NCBI RefSeq assembly: GCF_000282975.1
Contig: NZ_ALJC01000069.1
Span: forward strand, 1 to 63,353
Length of the DNA: 63,353 nt
DNA from: Pseudomonas psychrophila HA-4
GTDB taxonomy: Bacteria; Pseudomonadota; Gammaproteobacteria; Pseudomonadales; Pseudomonadaceae
Direction of reading: 5' to 3'
The position numbers and the translations under genes are program-made. The first letter of the stretch is position 1, and every line of letters starts with the position of its first letter. Positions 17,221 to 26,358 of the stretch are shown here, piece by piece. The notes under the pieces were generated by a model. That model saw only the letters and a list, made by a program, of their open reading frames with translations, did no database searches and was not told the origin of the DNA.

Positions 17221-18354
17221 ATGAAAGCCTCCTGGGATATTTTTTGCAGTGTGGTCGATAACTACGGCGACATTGGTGTGACCTGGCGTTTGGCTCGCCA
17301 GTTGGTGGCTGAGCATCAGGTGCCCGTTCGGTTGTGGGTCGATGATGTGCAGGCGTTTGTGCCGCTCTGTCCTGAGGCCGACGCCAGCGCCGCTCAGCAA
17401 TGGCAGCAGGGCGTGGAGGTGCGCGCGTGGCCCAAGGACTGGCAGCCGGTGGAGGTTGCCGATGTGGTGATCGAAGCCTTCGCCTGCACCTTGCCCGACA
17501 GTTACCGACTCGCCATGAAAGCGCGAGAAACACCGGTGCTGTGGATAAATCTTGAATATTTAAGCGCCGAAGACTGGGTCAGCGGCTGCCATGGTTTGCC
17601 CTCCCTGCGGCCGGATGGTTTGAAGCGGATGTTCTTCTTTCCAGGTTTTGATGCCGGGACTGGCGGCCTGTTGCGCGAGGCTGACTTGCTGGCGCGGCGC
17701 CGGGCCTTTGAGCAAGACCCGCAGGCCCGGCAGGCGTTTTTGCAGGGCTTGGGCGTTTTTGCAGCAGACAACGCGCGGCTGATCTCCCTGTTTGCCTATG
17801 AGAACAGCGGGCTGGCCAGTTGGCTGGACGCCATGGCAACGGGCAACACGCCCACCCATCTGTTGGTTCCGCAGGGCCGGATCATGGGCGATCTGCTGCG
17901 CTGGCTTGAGATTGATGAGCTTGGGCTAGGACGTGTTGAGCAGCGTGGGTCATTGACCGTTCAGGCGCTACCATTCGTCCGGCAGCAAGATTACGACCGC
18001 GTGTTGTGGAGCTGTGATTTCAATGCGGTGCGCGGCGAAGACTCGTTCGTGCGGGCGCAATGGGCGGGGCGGCCGCTGCTTTGGCACATTTATGAACAGG
18101 AAGAAGACGCGCATTGGGTCAAGCTCAATGCCTTTTTGGCGTTGTATGTAAAAGCCCTTTCGCCCGCTGCCGCACAGGCATTCACCGGGTTGTGGCACGC
18201 CTGGAATGCCGGTTCCGACATGGCTCAAAGCTGGAATGGAGTGCAGGAACACTGGCAAGAGCTCAGCGAGCACGCTGAGCAATGGTGTCTGGAACAGTCA
18301 TTGCAGGCTGATCTTGCGCAAGCGCTGGTACTGTTTTATAGAAATTGGATATGA
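17221..18354 (+). CDS. earP: EarP, EF-P arginine rhamnosyltransferase
   Basis: The 377-residue protein starts MKASWDIFCSVVDNYGDIGV, the conserved N-terminus of EarP, and has the C-terminal donor-binding region RGEDSFVRAQWAGRPLLWHI. EarP is a GT-B inverting glycosyltransferase that puts rhamnose from dTDP-beta-L-rhamnose onto Arg32 of elongation factor P. Its substrate gene efp lies 49 bp downstream, and the EF-P here has the needed arginine. The ATG at 17221 with GGAG upstream is preferred to the frame start at 17182. Confidence 0.93.
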   Translation: MKASWDIFCSVVDNYGDIGVTWRLARQLVAEHQVPVRLWVDDVQAFVPLCPEADASAAQQWQQGVEVRAWPKDWQPVEVADVVIEAFACTLPDSYRLAMKARETPVLWINLEYLSAEDWVSGCHGLPSLRPDGLKRMFFFPGFDAGTGGLLREADLLARRRAFEQDPQARQAFLQGLGVFAADNARLISLFAYENSGLASWLDAMATGNTPTHLLVPQGRIMGDLLRWLEIDELGLGRVEQRGSLTVQALPFVRQQDYDRVLWSCDFNAVRGEDSFVRAQWAGRPLLWHIYEQEEDAHWVKLNAFLALYVKALSPAAAQAFTGLWHAWNAGSDMAQSWNGVQEHWQELSEHAEQWCLEQSLQADLAQALVLFYRNWI

Positions 18355-18403
18355 TACGCGGCCTAGATTTTTGTAAATCTCAATCCAAATTCGGATATTC
18401 GTA

Positions 18404-18976
18404 ATGAAAACTGGTAAAGAGCTTAAACCCGGTACAGTCATCAAGCTCGAAAACGACCCTTGGTTGGTTCAGAAAGCTGAGTTCACCAAGTCCGGTCGTA
18501 ACAGCGCAATCATGAAGACCAAGCTGAAGAACCTGCTGACTGGCTACAAGACTGAAATCGTATACAGCGCAGATGACAAGCTGGAAGACGTGATCCTGGA
18601 TCGCAAAGAAGCGACCCTGTCCTTCATCAGCGGCGACACCTACACGTTCATGGACACCTCTGACTACACCATGTACGAGCTGAACGCTGAAGACATCGAA
18701 GCGGTTCTGCCATTCATCGAAGAAGGCATGACTGACGTTTGCGAAGCGATCTTCTTTGAAGAGCGTCTGGTTTCCGTAGAACTGCCGACCACTATCGTGC
18801 GTCAGGTTGACTACACCGAAGGTTCCGCTCGCGGCGACACTTCGGGCAAGGTAATGAAGCCTGCCAAACTGAAAAACGGTACCGAACTGAGCGTTGCAGA
18901 TTTCGTTGAAATCGGCGATTGGATCGAGATCGACACCCGTGAAGGTGGCTCTTACAAGGGCCGCGCAAAGGTTTAA
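18404..18976 (+). CDS. efp: Elongation factor P
   Basis: The 190-residue, three-domain protein carries KSGRNSA at the tip of domain I with Arg32 in the modification position, as in EarP-type EF-P rather than the Lys type of E. coli. EF-P relieves ribosome stalling at polyproline stretches, which in this type depends on Arg32 rhamnosylation. It follows earP on the same strand and is closed by a strong terminator. Confidence 0.97.
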   Translation: MKTGKELKPGTVIKLENDPWLVQKAEFTKSGRNSAIMKTKLKNLLTGYKTEIVYSADDKLEDVILDRKEATLSFISGDTYTFMDTSDYTMYELNAEDIEAVLPFIEEGMTDVCEAIFFEERLVSVELPTTIVRQVDYTEGSARGDTSGKVMKPAKLKNGTELSVADFVEIGDWIEIDTREGGSYKGRAKV

Positions 18977-19000
18977 ACCTTGCGTTAACCGCACGATGAA

Positions 19001-19030
19001 AAAACCCGACTTCAATGTCGGGTTTTTTTT
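19001..19030 (+). terminator. Rho-independent terminator of efp
   Basis: AAAACCCGAC, loop TTCAAT, GTCGGG then eight T: a classical GC stem with T tract 25 bases after the efp stop codon. Confidence 0.9.
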
Positions 19031-19117
19031 GCGTGTGAAAACAGGCGCGCGGTGCGGTTTAAGCTTTGCCGTACAGGAGTGACTGGTTAGCATGGCCACT
19101 CTGACTGAGGGGTAGAA

Positions 19118-19870
19118 ATGCTCATTGATTTTGCAATGTACGGGGCCTTGGGCGTCGTTTTAGGCGCGTTGGGCGGGCTGTTCGGGATTGGTGGTGCGTT
19201 GATCGCTATCCCGGTGCTGGGGATGTGGTTTGGTCTCGATCAGCAAATGGCGCAAGGCACTGCCCTGGTGATGTCTGTACCCAATGTGTATCTCGCGCTG
19301 TATCGCTACCACCAGCGCAATAAAATCGAACTGCGTCAAGCATTGCCGCTGGTGTTGATGAGTTTTTGTTTTGCCTGGCTTGGCGCAATGCTGGCCGTCG
19401 GCGTGGATGCGGGCCTCATTCGTTGGGGCTTCATTGGCTTTCTGCTCGCGATCACTCTTTACAACCTGTTCAAACTGTATGGATCAGCCCGGCAGCCGGT
19501 GAACGGCTCGCGCTTTGGCTGGCGCTCGTATGGCGCGCTGGGTGTGTTGGCAGGCACCACCGGCGGGCTGTTCGGTGTTGGCGGGGCCGTGGTCGCTGCG
19601 CCCGTGCTGACCAGTGTGTTCGGCACTAGCCAGGTCGTGGCTCAAGGCCTGTCTCTGGCGCTGGCGGCGCCGAGCACCACAGTCACCTTGCTGACTTACG
19701 CCGCGCACGGTGAGGTCAACTGGCTCATGGGGTTGCCGATGGCCGTGGGCGGCTTGTTGAGTATCAGTTGGGGCGTGAAGGTGGCCTATGCCATGCCTGA
19801 GCGTTTGCTGCGTGGCTTGTACTGCTGTTTTCTGCTGCTGTGTGCGGCGTTGCTGGCGGTTAAAGCTTAA
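19118..19870 (+). CDS. TauE/SafE-family permease
   Basis: This 250-residue protein has about seven to eight membrane helices and the duplicated family motif (GALGGLFGIGGALIAIPVLG near residue 17 and AGTTGGLFGVGGAVVAAPVL near residue 147). The family exports sulfite, sulfoacetate or other organic anions; substrate unknown here. Its 3' end overlaps the 3' end of the convergent LysR gene by 11 bases. Confidence 0.88.
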   Translation: MLIDFAMYGALGVVLGALGGLFGIGGALIAIPVLGMWFGLDQQMAQGTALVMSVPNVYLALYRYHQRNKIELRQALPLVLMSFCFAWLGAMLAVGVDAGLIRWGFIGFLLAITLYNLFKLYGSARQPVNGSRFGWRSYGALGVLAGTTGGLFGVGGAVVAAPVLTSVFGTSQVVAQGLSLALAAPSTTVTLLTYAAHGEVNWLMGLPMAVGGLLSISWGVKVAYAMPERLLRGLYCCFLLLCAALLAVKA

Positions 19871-20717
19871 AGCCTTCAACGATGTATTCGGCAAAGCACT
19901 CAATGATCGGCGAGGGCGCGCCGCTGTGTTTGCGCATCAGCACAATGCTCGCCGAAGGCAATGCAGGCAGGTTCTCGGCCTCACCAATAATGCGTAAATT
20001 CGGCGTCAGCAGGCTTTCCAGCTGGGCAGTCACGGCCAACCCTGTACTGACCACGGCATTGATCGCCGCCAAGCTGGCGCTGGTATACGCCACCCGGTAT
20101 TCGCGCTGCTGAATATCCAGCGCATTGCAGGCCCAGGTTCGGCAAAAACAGTCGGTATTGAACATGGCCAGCGGCAGGGGCGTTTGTTCGTGGGGCGAGA
20201 AGCCTTGAGCCACCATCCACACGAAGCGTTCGTGGCGCAGCAACTGGCCGATTTCGTTGCCCGGCTGGCGGGTCACGATGGTCAGGTCCAGATCGTTGCG
20301 TTGCAGCAGTTGGGCGGACGGCTCGCAATGCACTTCAACATCGATCAGCGGGTAATCCTGAGCAAAGCGCATGAGCACGCCGGGCAAAAAACGCATCACG
20401 TAATCATCCGGCGAGCCGATTTTTACCGTGCCGACCATCTGCGGTTTGCGCAGCGTGCTGAAGACCTCACTGTGCAGTTTAAGAATCCGCCGTGCGTAAC
20501 CCAGTAGCAGCACGCCTTCGGGGGTGAGGCTGACACTGCGGCCCTCACGCTTGAACAGTACGCATTGCAGCACGTCCTCCTCCAGCCGCTTCATCTGCAT
20601 GCTGACCGCCGACTGCGTGCGATTGACGACATCGGCGGCGCGGGTAAAACCCCCGTGATCAGCAATCGCGGCAAAGGTGCGCAACAGGTCGGTATCGATA
20701 CTGGGAAACTCGGCCAT
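19860..20717 (-). CDS. LysR-family transcriptional regulator
   Basis: The 285-residue regulator has an N-terminal winged helix-turn-helix (LLRTFAAIADHGGFTRAADV, NRTQSAVSMQMKRLEED) and a LysR substrate domain (GTVKIGSPDDYVMRFLPGVL). It is convergent with and overlaps the TauE/SafE permease, and lies about 100 bp from the divergent DUF1127 gene. Its target is unknown. Confidence 0.88.
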   Translation of the reverse strand: MAEFPSIDTDLLRTFAAIADHGGFTRAADVVNRTQSAVSMQMKRLEEDVLQCVLFKREGRSVSLTPEGVLLLGYARRILKLHSEVFSTLRKPQMVGTVKIGSPDDYVMRFLPGVLMRFAQDYPLIDVEVHCEPSAQLLQRNDLDLTIVTRQPGNEIGQLLRHERFVWMVAQGFSPHEQTPLPLAMFNTDCFCRTWACNALDIQQREYRVAYTSASLAAINAVVSTGLAVTAQLESLLTPNLRIIGEAENLPALPSASIVLMRKHSGAPSPIIECFAEYIVEGFKL

Positions 20718-20813
20718 TGATCAATCTCGCAGATGTGTCACATAAGAAACATTCGTTGGATTGATATTATGCCTGGGCCGAGACTTGAACCATCCCCAAG
20801 GAGGTATCAAGTG

Positions 20814-20993
20814 ATGAAAGGTCAAAGAGCCGTGCAGTGGTGGGCGCGTATTGCGCGTTGGTATCAGCTGTCGCAAGAGCGTGCGAGTTTGCGGCGAATC
20901 AGCGATGCGGCGCTCAAGGACCTAGGCCTCAGCAGGGCAGACATTGAAACCGAAAGCCATCGCGCATTTTGGGATGATCCGCTCAAGAAGTGA
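20814..20993 (+). CDS. DUF1127 small basic protein
   Basis: The 59-residue product ends in the DUF1127 pattern (RRISDAALKDLGLSRADIET) and has Trp/Arg-rich helices before it. Small DUF1127 proteins affect RNA turnover and phosphate or carbon metabolism in alphaproteobacteria; the Pseudomonas role is unclear. AAGGAGG at 20798-20804 supports a start at 20814, or the adjacent GTG at 20811. Confidence 0.8.
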   Translation: MKGQRAVQWWARIARWYQLSQERASLRRISDAALKDLGLSRADIETESHRAFWDDPLKK

Positions 20994-21007
20994 GCGATCT
21001 CGCTTGC

Positions 21008-21094
21008 GTGGGAGCGGGCTTGCTCGCGATGGCATCACCTCGATCTAGCTGAAATACCGAGGCGCCTAAATAACGAGCAAGCCCGTTCCCACGG
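21008..21094. repeat. REP doublet (GTGGGAGCGGGCTTGCTCGCGA family)
   Basis: GTGGGAGCGGGCTTGCTCGC begins at 21008 and its near complement ending AAGCCCGTTCCCACGG closes at 21094. This is a typical fluorescens-group REP pair between convergent genes (DUF1127 and DAHP synthase). Confidence 0.8.
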
Positions 21095-21097
21095 GTT

Positions 21098-22444
21098 TTA
21101 GCGTTTTACCTGTTTGAGCGTCTCGGCAATCAAAAACGCCAGTTCCAGCGACTGATCGGCGTTCATGCGCGGGTCGCAGTGGGTGTGATAACGATCTGAC
21201 AAGCCGTCTTCGGTAATCGGGTTGGCACCGCCAATGCATTCGGTAACGTTTTGCCCGGTCATTTCGATATGGATCCCGCCCGCGTAGCTGCCTTCGGCTT
21301 CGTGTACCTGGAAGAACTGCTTCACCTCGCCCAGGATCTGCGCAAAATCGCGGGTCTTGTAGCCGCTGCTGGCCTTGATGGTGTTGGCGTGCATGGGATC
21401 GCTGCTCCACAGCACCTTTTTACCTTCGCTCTCAACCGCGCGGATCAGTTGCGGCAAATGGTCGCCCACTTTGTTGGCACCCATACGCACGATCAGGTTA
21501 AGACGGCCCGGGTCGTTGTCGGGGTTGAGGATGTCGATCAGGCGGATCAGTTCCTCGGTGTTCATGGTCGGGCCAACCTTGACCCCGATCGGGTTGTTCA
21601 CCCCGCGCAGGAACTCGACATGGGCGCCGTCCAGTTGGCGGGTGCGGTCGCCAATCCAGAGCATGTGCGCCGAGCAGTCGTAGTAATCGTTGGTCAGGCT
21701 GTCGCGGCGTACGAAGGCTTCTTCATAGTTCAGCAGCAAGGCTTCGTGGGCGGTAAAAAAGCTGGTTTCGCGCAGTTGCGGCGAGGTGTCCATGCCGCAG
21801 GCGCGCATAAAGGCTAAGGTTTCGTCGATGCGGTCGGCCAGTTGGCTGTACTTTTCAGCCAGCGCCGAATTGGCGATGAAATCCAAGTTCCACTTGTGTA
21901 CCTGATGCAGGTCGGCAAAGCCGCCTTGGGCAAAGGCGCGCAGCAGGTTCAGGGTCGCGGTGGACTGGTGGTAAGACTGCAGCAAGCGCTCGGGGTCTGG
22001 CACGCGGCTTTTTTCATCGAAACCGATGCCATTCACAATGTCGCCGCGATAAGCCGGCAGCGTGACGCCATTGATCGTTTCATCATTGGCCGAGCGCGGC
22101 TTGGCGAATTGGCCCGCCATGCGTCCCACCTTGACCACTGGGCAGCCCGCCGCAAACGTCATGACGATGGCCATTTGCAGCAATACCTTGAAGGTGTCGC
22201 GAATCTTGGCTGCCGAAAACTCAGCAAAGCTTTCCGCACAATCACCGCCCTGTAACAGGAACGCCCGCCCCTGAGTCACCTCGGCAAATTGACGGCGCAG
22301 CTCGCGGGCTTCGCCTGCAAATACCAGCGGCGGATAGCTCGCCAGGCTTTGTTCAACGCGCTGCAAATGCGCCGCGTCAGGGTAGTGGGGTTGTTGCTGG
22401 ATCGGCAGGGCGCGCCAGCTGTCAGGGCTCCAGGGTTGGCTCAT
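21098..22444 (-). CDS. Class II 3-deoxy-7-phosphoheptulonate synthase
   Basis: The 448-residue enzyme has the plant-type (class II) DAHP synthase sequence: [66 protein letters not shown] and [20 protein letters not shown]. It condenses phosphoenolpyruvate with erythrose 4-phosphate at the entry to the shikimate pathway. In Pseudomonas such enzymes act beside the class I isozymes, some for secondary metabolism. The start at 22444 ([10 protein letters not shown]) is preferred to 22477. Confidence 0.93.
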   Translation of the reverse strand: MSQPWSPDSWRALPIQQQPHYPDAAHLQRVEQSLASYPPLVFAGEARELRRQFAEVTQGRAFLLQGGDCAESFAEFSAAKIRDTFKVLLQMAIVMTFAAGCPVVKVGRMAGQFAKPRSANDETINGVTLPAYRGDIVNGIGFDEKSRVPDPERLLQSYHQSTATLNLLRAFAQGGFADLHQVHKWNLDFIANSALAEKYSQLADRIDETLAFMRACGMDTSPQLRETSFFTAHEALLLNYEEAFVRRDSLTNDYYDCSAHMLWIGDRTRQLDGAHVEFLRGVNNPIGVKVGPTMNTEELIRLIDILNPDNDPGRLNLIVRMGANKVGDHLPQLIRAVESEGKKVLWSSDPMHANTIKASSGYKTRDFAQILGEVKQFFQVHEAEGSYAGGIHIEMTGQNVTECIGGANPITEDGLSDRYHTHCDPRMNADQSLELAFLIAETLKQVKR

Positions 22445-22602
22445 CGCAGACTCTAGTGTGGGAAAGGGGTGGCGCATGTTATCAGCAATTAGTGCGTGAC
22501 CTGTTGCGCTGCAATGGCCGACAATTGCGCCTTTGCGCTCGATATCGAGTGGTGGTTTTTAGCGCGTTGCCCGTGTGTGTCGGGGCGCGGCAAGGAGAGG
22601 CA

Positions 22603-23358
22603 ATGTCTGAGGAGCGCGTTGAGCGCCTGCTCGCTGAAGTCCATGATGACTTCGGCATGATTCGAGTGCTGGAAGTGGAAGACTACCGCTTCCTCGAATT
22701 TGGCGATGCGATTGAGCAAAGCTGCGTGTTCACGGCTGATCCAAGCTGGCTGGAGTATGACTACACCCGTGCCATGCTGATCGGTGCGCTGTGCCATGAG
22801 GCGCCTGAAAGTGCCTTGTTTCTTGGGCTTGGCGCCGGAACCCTAACCCAAGCCTGCTTGAAGTTCTTGCCGCTTGATGATGTCGAAGCCATTGAGCTAC
22901 GCCCGGATGTGCCGCGTCTGGCCATTGAATACCTAGGGCTGGACGATGATCCGCGGCTGTACATTCGCATTGGCGATGCCGTGGAGTTGCTGCCCAGCGC
23001 AGAGTCGGCGGACCTGATTTTCGTCGACCTCTATAACGATCTGGGGCCAGCGGCAGGTCACCTGGCCTGGAACTTTCTCGAAAACTGCCAGAAAAAACTG
23101 TCGGCTAACGGCTGGCTGGTGATTAACCAATGGGCGACCGATGATGGTAAACCGCTGGGTGCCGCCTTGTTGCGTGGCTTGTACCATCGCCACTACTGGG
23201 AGCTGCCGGTCAAAGAAGGCAATGTGATCCTGCTGGTGCCTAGCGACCTGGATCAAACCTTGGACATGCACGCACTGACTGCGCGTGCGCAGGCGTTGGC
23301 CCCGCGTTTGGGGTATTCGCTGGAACCGTTAATCAAGTCGATTCGTCCAGCGACTTGA
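22603..23358 (+). CDS. Spermidine-synthase-like methyltransferase-fold protein
   Basis: The 251-residue protein has a Rossmann methyltransferase fold of spermidine synthase type (ALFLGLGAGTLTQACLKFLP, VEAIELRPDVPRLAIEYLGL, ADLIFVDLYNDLGPAAGHLA). The Asp-rich polyamine site of true SpeE is altered (DLYNDLGP in place of the usual DxTDP), so real spermidine synthesis is doubtful. AAGGAGAGG just before 22603 fixes the start; the longer frame from 22456 is unsupported. It is divergent from the DAHP synthase gene. Confidence 0.75.
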   Translation: MSEERVERLLAEVHDDFGMIRVLEVEDYRFLEFGDAIEQSCVFTADPSWLEYDYTRAMLIGALCHEAPESALFLGLGAGTLTQACLKFLPLDDVEAIELRPDVPRLAIEYLGLDDDPRLYIRIGDAVELLPSAESADLIFVDLYNDLGPAAGHLAWNFLENCQKKLSANGWLVINQWATDDGKPLGAALLRGLYHRHYWELPVKEGNVILLVPSDLDQTLDMHALTARAQALAPRLGYSLEPLIKSIRPAT

Positions 23359-23504
23359 GGCGCTCGGGTTAATCGTTTTAGCGATTGCCCCAGAGTGGCC
23401 GGGCGCGAAACGATTTTGCAACGCCTAAAATATCGCTAAAGCCCGGTCTACAGAGGCATACAGACGATTGCGCACTAAAAAAGCGCTTCTTTTTTTTGAT
23501 AAAT

Positions 23505-23728
23505 CCGGTATAGTGCGCGCCGGCCTTTAGCCGGGCCACGTTTAGGTGTTGCATTTCCCGAAGCACGCTTCGGCTGCTCGTCCGTTTCGCGGACTACCCT
23601 GAACGCTCCATTCATTTAACGTTTTCGCAAATCCCCGCCGACAAAGCAGCCAGGGCGACTCTTGAGTCTTACACGGCATGCGCAGCTTTGGAGCATGGGT
23701 CTTTGCGGATGCACTTAGAGGCAGACCC
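23505..23728 (+). promoter_or_regulatory. Long structured 5' leader of deaD
   Basis: The 370-bp gap before deaD has a candidate -10 box TATAGT at 23509-23514. Three hairpins follow: GCCGG-CTTTA type at about 23520-23536, CCGAAG-CACG-CTTCGG at 23558-23573, and TCCG-CGGA at 23581-23592. If transcription starts near 23520, the leader is about 200 bases. DEAD-box helicase genes in other bacteria often have long, cold-responsive or autoregulated leaders. No gene is seen in the gap. Confidence 0.4.
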
Positions 23729-25402
23729 ATGACCCAGGAAACCGGCGGCTTCGCCGCTTTTAATCTTAATCCGAACATTCTTGCAGCTGTCATAGCGACT
23801 GGCTACGAAGAACCTTCGGCGATTCAGCAGCAATCGATCCCGATCATTATGGCCGGTCACGACATGATTGGTCAGGCGCAAACCGGTACGGGTAAAACCG
23901 CCGCATTTGCCCTGCCGATCCTGCATCGCATCGATCCTGCTAAGCGCGAGCCGCAAGCCCTGATCCTGGCGCCAACCCGTGAGTTGGCGCTGCAAGTAGC
24001 AACCGCTTTCGAAACCTACGCCAAGCAAATGCCGGGCGTTACCGTTGTGGCCGTTTACGGCGGCGCGCCTATGGGCCCACAACTGAAAGCAATCCGTAAT
24101 GGCGCACAAATTGTTGTCGCCACTCCGGGCCGTCTGTGCGACCACCTGCGTCGTGACGAAAAAGTATTGGCGACCGTGAACCACCTGGTTCTCGACGAAG
24201 CTGACGAAATGCTCAAGCTGGGCTTCATGGATGACCTTGAAGTGATCTTCAAGGCTTTGCCTGCTACTCGTCAGACCGTATTGTTCTCGGCCACCTTGCC
24301 GCAGTCGATCCGTGCCATTGCTGAGCGCCATTTGCGCGATCCGCAACACGTAAAAATCCAGACCAAGACTCAGACCGTTACCGCGATCGAACAGGCTCAC
24401 CTGTTGGTTCACGCTGACCAGAAGACCTCGGCTGTATTGAGCCTGCTGGAAGTTGAAGACTTCGACGCCCTGATCATGTTCGTACGCACTAAGCAAGCGA
24501 CCCTGGACTTGGCCAGTGCCCTGGAAGCCAAAGGCTATAAAGCTGCTGCGCTGAACGGTGACATTGCTCAGAACCAACGTGAGCGCGTTATCGACTCTCT
24601 CAAAGATGGCCGTCTGGACATCGTTGTAGCGACCGACGTAGCTGCTCGTGGTCTTGACGTTCCGCGTATCACTCACGTGTTCAACGTTGACATGCCGTAC
24701 GATCCAGAGTCCTACGTTCACCGTATCGGCCGTACTGGTCGTGCCGGTCGCGAAGGTCGTGCACTGTTGCTGGTGACTCCTCGTGAGCGCCGCATGCTGC
24801 AAGTGATCGAGCGTGTCACTGGTCAAAAGGTTGCTGAGGTCCGCCTGCCGGATGCTCAGGCAGTTCTCGATGCTCGCATCAAGAAACTGACCAACAGCCT
24901 GGCGCCACTGGTTGCTGATGCTGAATCGACCCACGGCGACCTGCTAGACCGCCTGACCGCCGATATTGGTTGCAGCCCGCGTGCACTGGCCGCAGCTCTG
25001 TTGCGCAAAGCCACCAACGGTCAGGCTCTGACCTTGGCAGCTATCGAGCGCGAGCGTCCACTGGTGCCTAACAGCGCACCGCGTGAGCGTTCGTCCGAGC
25101 GTACTGGCGACCGTCCAGACCGTGGTGATCGTGAGCGTCGCGCTCCGGTTCCATTGGCTGAAGGCCGTGCTCGTTGCCGTACCGCGCTGGGTGCGCGTGA
25201 TGGTATCGCTGCCAAGAACCTGCTGGGCGCTATCCTCAACGAGGGTGGCTTGGCACGTGAAGCAATCGGTCGCATTCAAGTGCGCGATAGCTTCAGCTTG
25301 GTAGAACTGCCGGAAGATGGCCTGGAAAAACTGCTGGCCAAGTTGAAAGACACGCGTGTTGCGGGCAAGCAGTTGAAGCTGCGTCGCTACCGCGAAGATT
25401 AA
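23729..25402 (+). CDS. deaD: DEAD-box ATP-dependent RNA helicase DeaD
   Basis: The 557-residue helicase has the Q motif (GYEEPSAIQQQSIPIIMAGH), motif I AQTGTGKT, Ia PTRELALQ, II DEAD in VLDEADEMLK, III SATLP, V ARGLDVPRI and VI HRIGRTGRAG. A charged Arg-rich linker follows (near residues 460-485) and then a C-terminal RNA-binding domain (GARDGIAAKNLLGAILNEGG). This is the CsdA/DeaD type that unwinds RNA in ribosome assembly and mRNA turnover, especially in the cold. The start at 23729 (MTQETGGF) is preferred to the upstream frame start at 23678. A terminator follows 28 bp downstream. Confidence 0.93.
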   Translation: MTQETGGFAAFNLNPNILAAVIATGYEEPSAIQQQSIPIIMAGHDMIGQAQTGTGKTAAFALPILHRIDPAKREPQALILAPTRELALQVATAFETYAKQMPGVTVVAVYGGAPMGPQLKAIRNGAQIVVATPGRLCDHLRRDEKVLATVNHLVLDEADEMLKLGFMDDLEVIFKALPATRQTVLFSATLPQSIRAIAERHLRDPQHVKIQTKTQTVTAIEQAHLLVHADQKTSAVLSLLEVEDFDALIMFVRTKQATLDLASALEAKGYKAAALNGDIAQNQRERVIDSLKDGRLDIVVATDVAARGLDVPRITHVFNVDMPYDPESYVHRIGRTGRAGREGRALLLVTPRERRMLQVIERVTGQKVAEVRLPDAQAVLDARIKKLTNSLAPLVADAESTHGDLLDRLTADIGCSPRALAAALLRKATNGQALTLAAIERERPLVPNSAPRERSSERTGDRPDRGDRERRAPVPLAEGRARCRTALGARDGIAAKNLLGAILNEGGLAREAIGRIQVRDSFSLVELPEDGLEKLLAKLKDTRVAGKQLKLRRYRED

Positions 25403-25430
25403 TCACAGTGCGCTGTGATTAATCGCTAAA

Positions 25431-25460
25431 AAATCCCCGACTGGTTCGGGGATTTTTTTT
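25431..25460 (+). terminator. Rho-independent terminator of deaD
   Basis: AAATCCCCGA, loop CTGGT, TCGGGGATTTTTTTT: a strong stem with T tract. A separate perfect palindrome (AATCACAGTGCGCTGTGATT at 25401-25420) spans the deaD stop codon. Confidence 0.92.
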
Positions 25461-25489
25461 GCCTGCGATCTGGCAGGCTCCGGCGGTTG

Positions 25490-26257
25490 TCAGCCAAACC
25501 GATAGATATCCATGCCCAGCGCTCCCAAGGTCCAACCTTGATGGGCAATGCTGAAATCCCCGCCCGCACCACGGGCAAAGTACAGCGGCAACAGGTGTTC
25601 TTCGCTGGGATGGTTTTTGGCCGCAAACGGTGCCTGCTGACGGTATTGGTGCAAGGCTGCTTCATCCTCGGCAGCCAACTTATCGATCATCCAGGCCCGA
25701 AATGCCTGTGCCCAAGGCTCACTGATTTCAGGTCCGGCGCGCCAATTCAGCTCGCGCAGGTTGTGCGTGATGCTGCCGGAGCCGATCAGCAAGATGCCTT
25801 CGCTGCGCAGAGATGCCAACGCTTGGCCCACTTCTGTTTGAACCACCGGCCCCAGCCGACTTGGCAACGAAACCTGCACCACAGGAATGTCGGCCGCCGG
25901 GTACATCAGCGACAGTGGCACCCAGGCCCCATGGTCAAAAGGGCGCTTGTCATCCAGTTGTGCGGGCATGCCATGTGCTTCCAGCAGTTGTACGATGCGG
26001 GCTGCCAACGCAGGATCACCCGGAGCGGGGTATTGCACGGCGAACAACTCAGGTGGGAAACCGCCAAAGTCGTGCCAGGTTTCAGGTGCAGAGTGGCTGG
26101 CGACCCTCAGGTCGTTGCTTTCCCAATGGGCCGAGACGACGACAATGGCTTTGGGGCGGGGCAGCTCAGCGGCCAGTTGCTGCAATGCCGGGCCGCTTTC
26201 GCCGGGTTCCAGTGCTAGCATCGGAGAACCGTGCGATATAAATAGGCTGGGCAGCAT
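25490..26257 (-). CDS. YgiD/DODA-type extradiol ring-cleavage dioxygenase
   Basis: The 255-residue protein matches the class III extradiol dioxygenase LigB fold. Metal ligands are probably His9 in FISHGSP, the His in VVSAHWE and the His in GSITHNL, with a further conserved His in FDHGAWVPL. E. coli YgiD cleaves DOPA at the 4,5 bond; the natural substrate in most bacteria is unknown. The start at 26257 has GAGG upstream and keeps the family N-terminus (MLPSLFISHG). It is divergent from tpm. Confidence 0.85.
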   Translation of the reverse strand: MLPSLFISHGSPMLALEPGESGPALQQLAAELPRPKAIVVVSAHWESNDLRVASHSAPETWHDFGGFPPELFAVQYPAPGDPALAARIVQLLEAHGMPAQLDDKRPFDHGAWVPLSLMYPAADIPVVQVSLPSRLGPVVQTEVGQALASLRSEGILLIGSGSITHNLRELNWRAGPEISEPWAQAFRAWMIDKLAAEDEAALHQYRQQAPFAAKNHPSEEHLLPLYFARGAGGDFSIAHQGWTLGALGMDIYRFG

Positions 26258-26358
26258 GGTGTGCGTCCTCAAGGTTAAGATGCGCCATCTTCAACCTGAT
26301 CATTGATCTAAATCCAATATAAGTTTTAGTACTTATTTATCGAATTTAAAGGTGAATC

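Noticed and set aside
23377..23440. Inverted pair TTTAGCGAT / ATCGCTAAA after the spermidine-synthase-like gene
   Set aside because: The loop is 46 bases and no T tract follows, so it is weak as a terminator and could be chance.
23669..24934. 421-codon open frame opposite deaD
   Set aside because: deaD has every helicase motif; the antisense product is low in conserved features and rich in Gln/His, as expected for a shadow frame.
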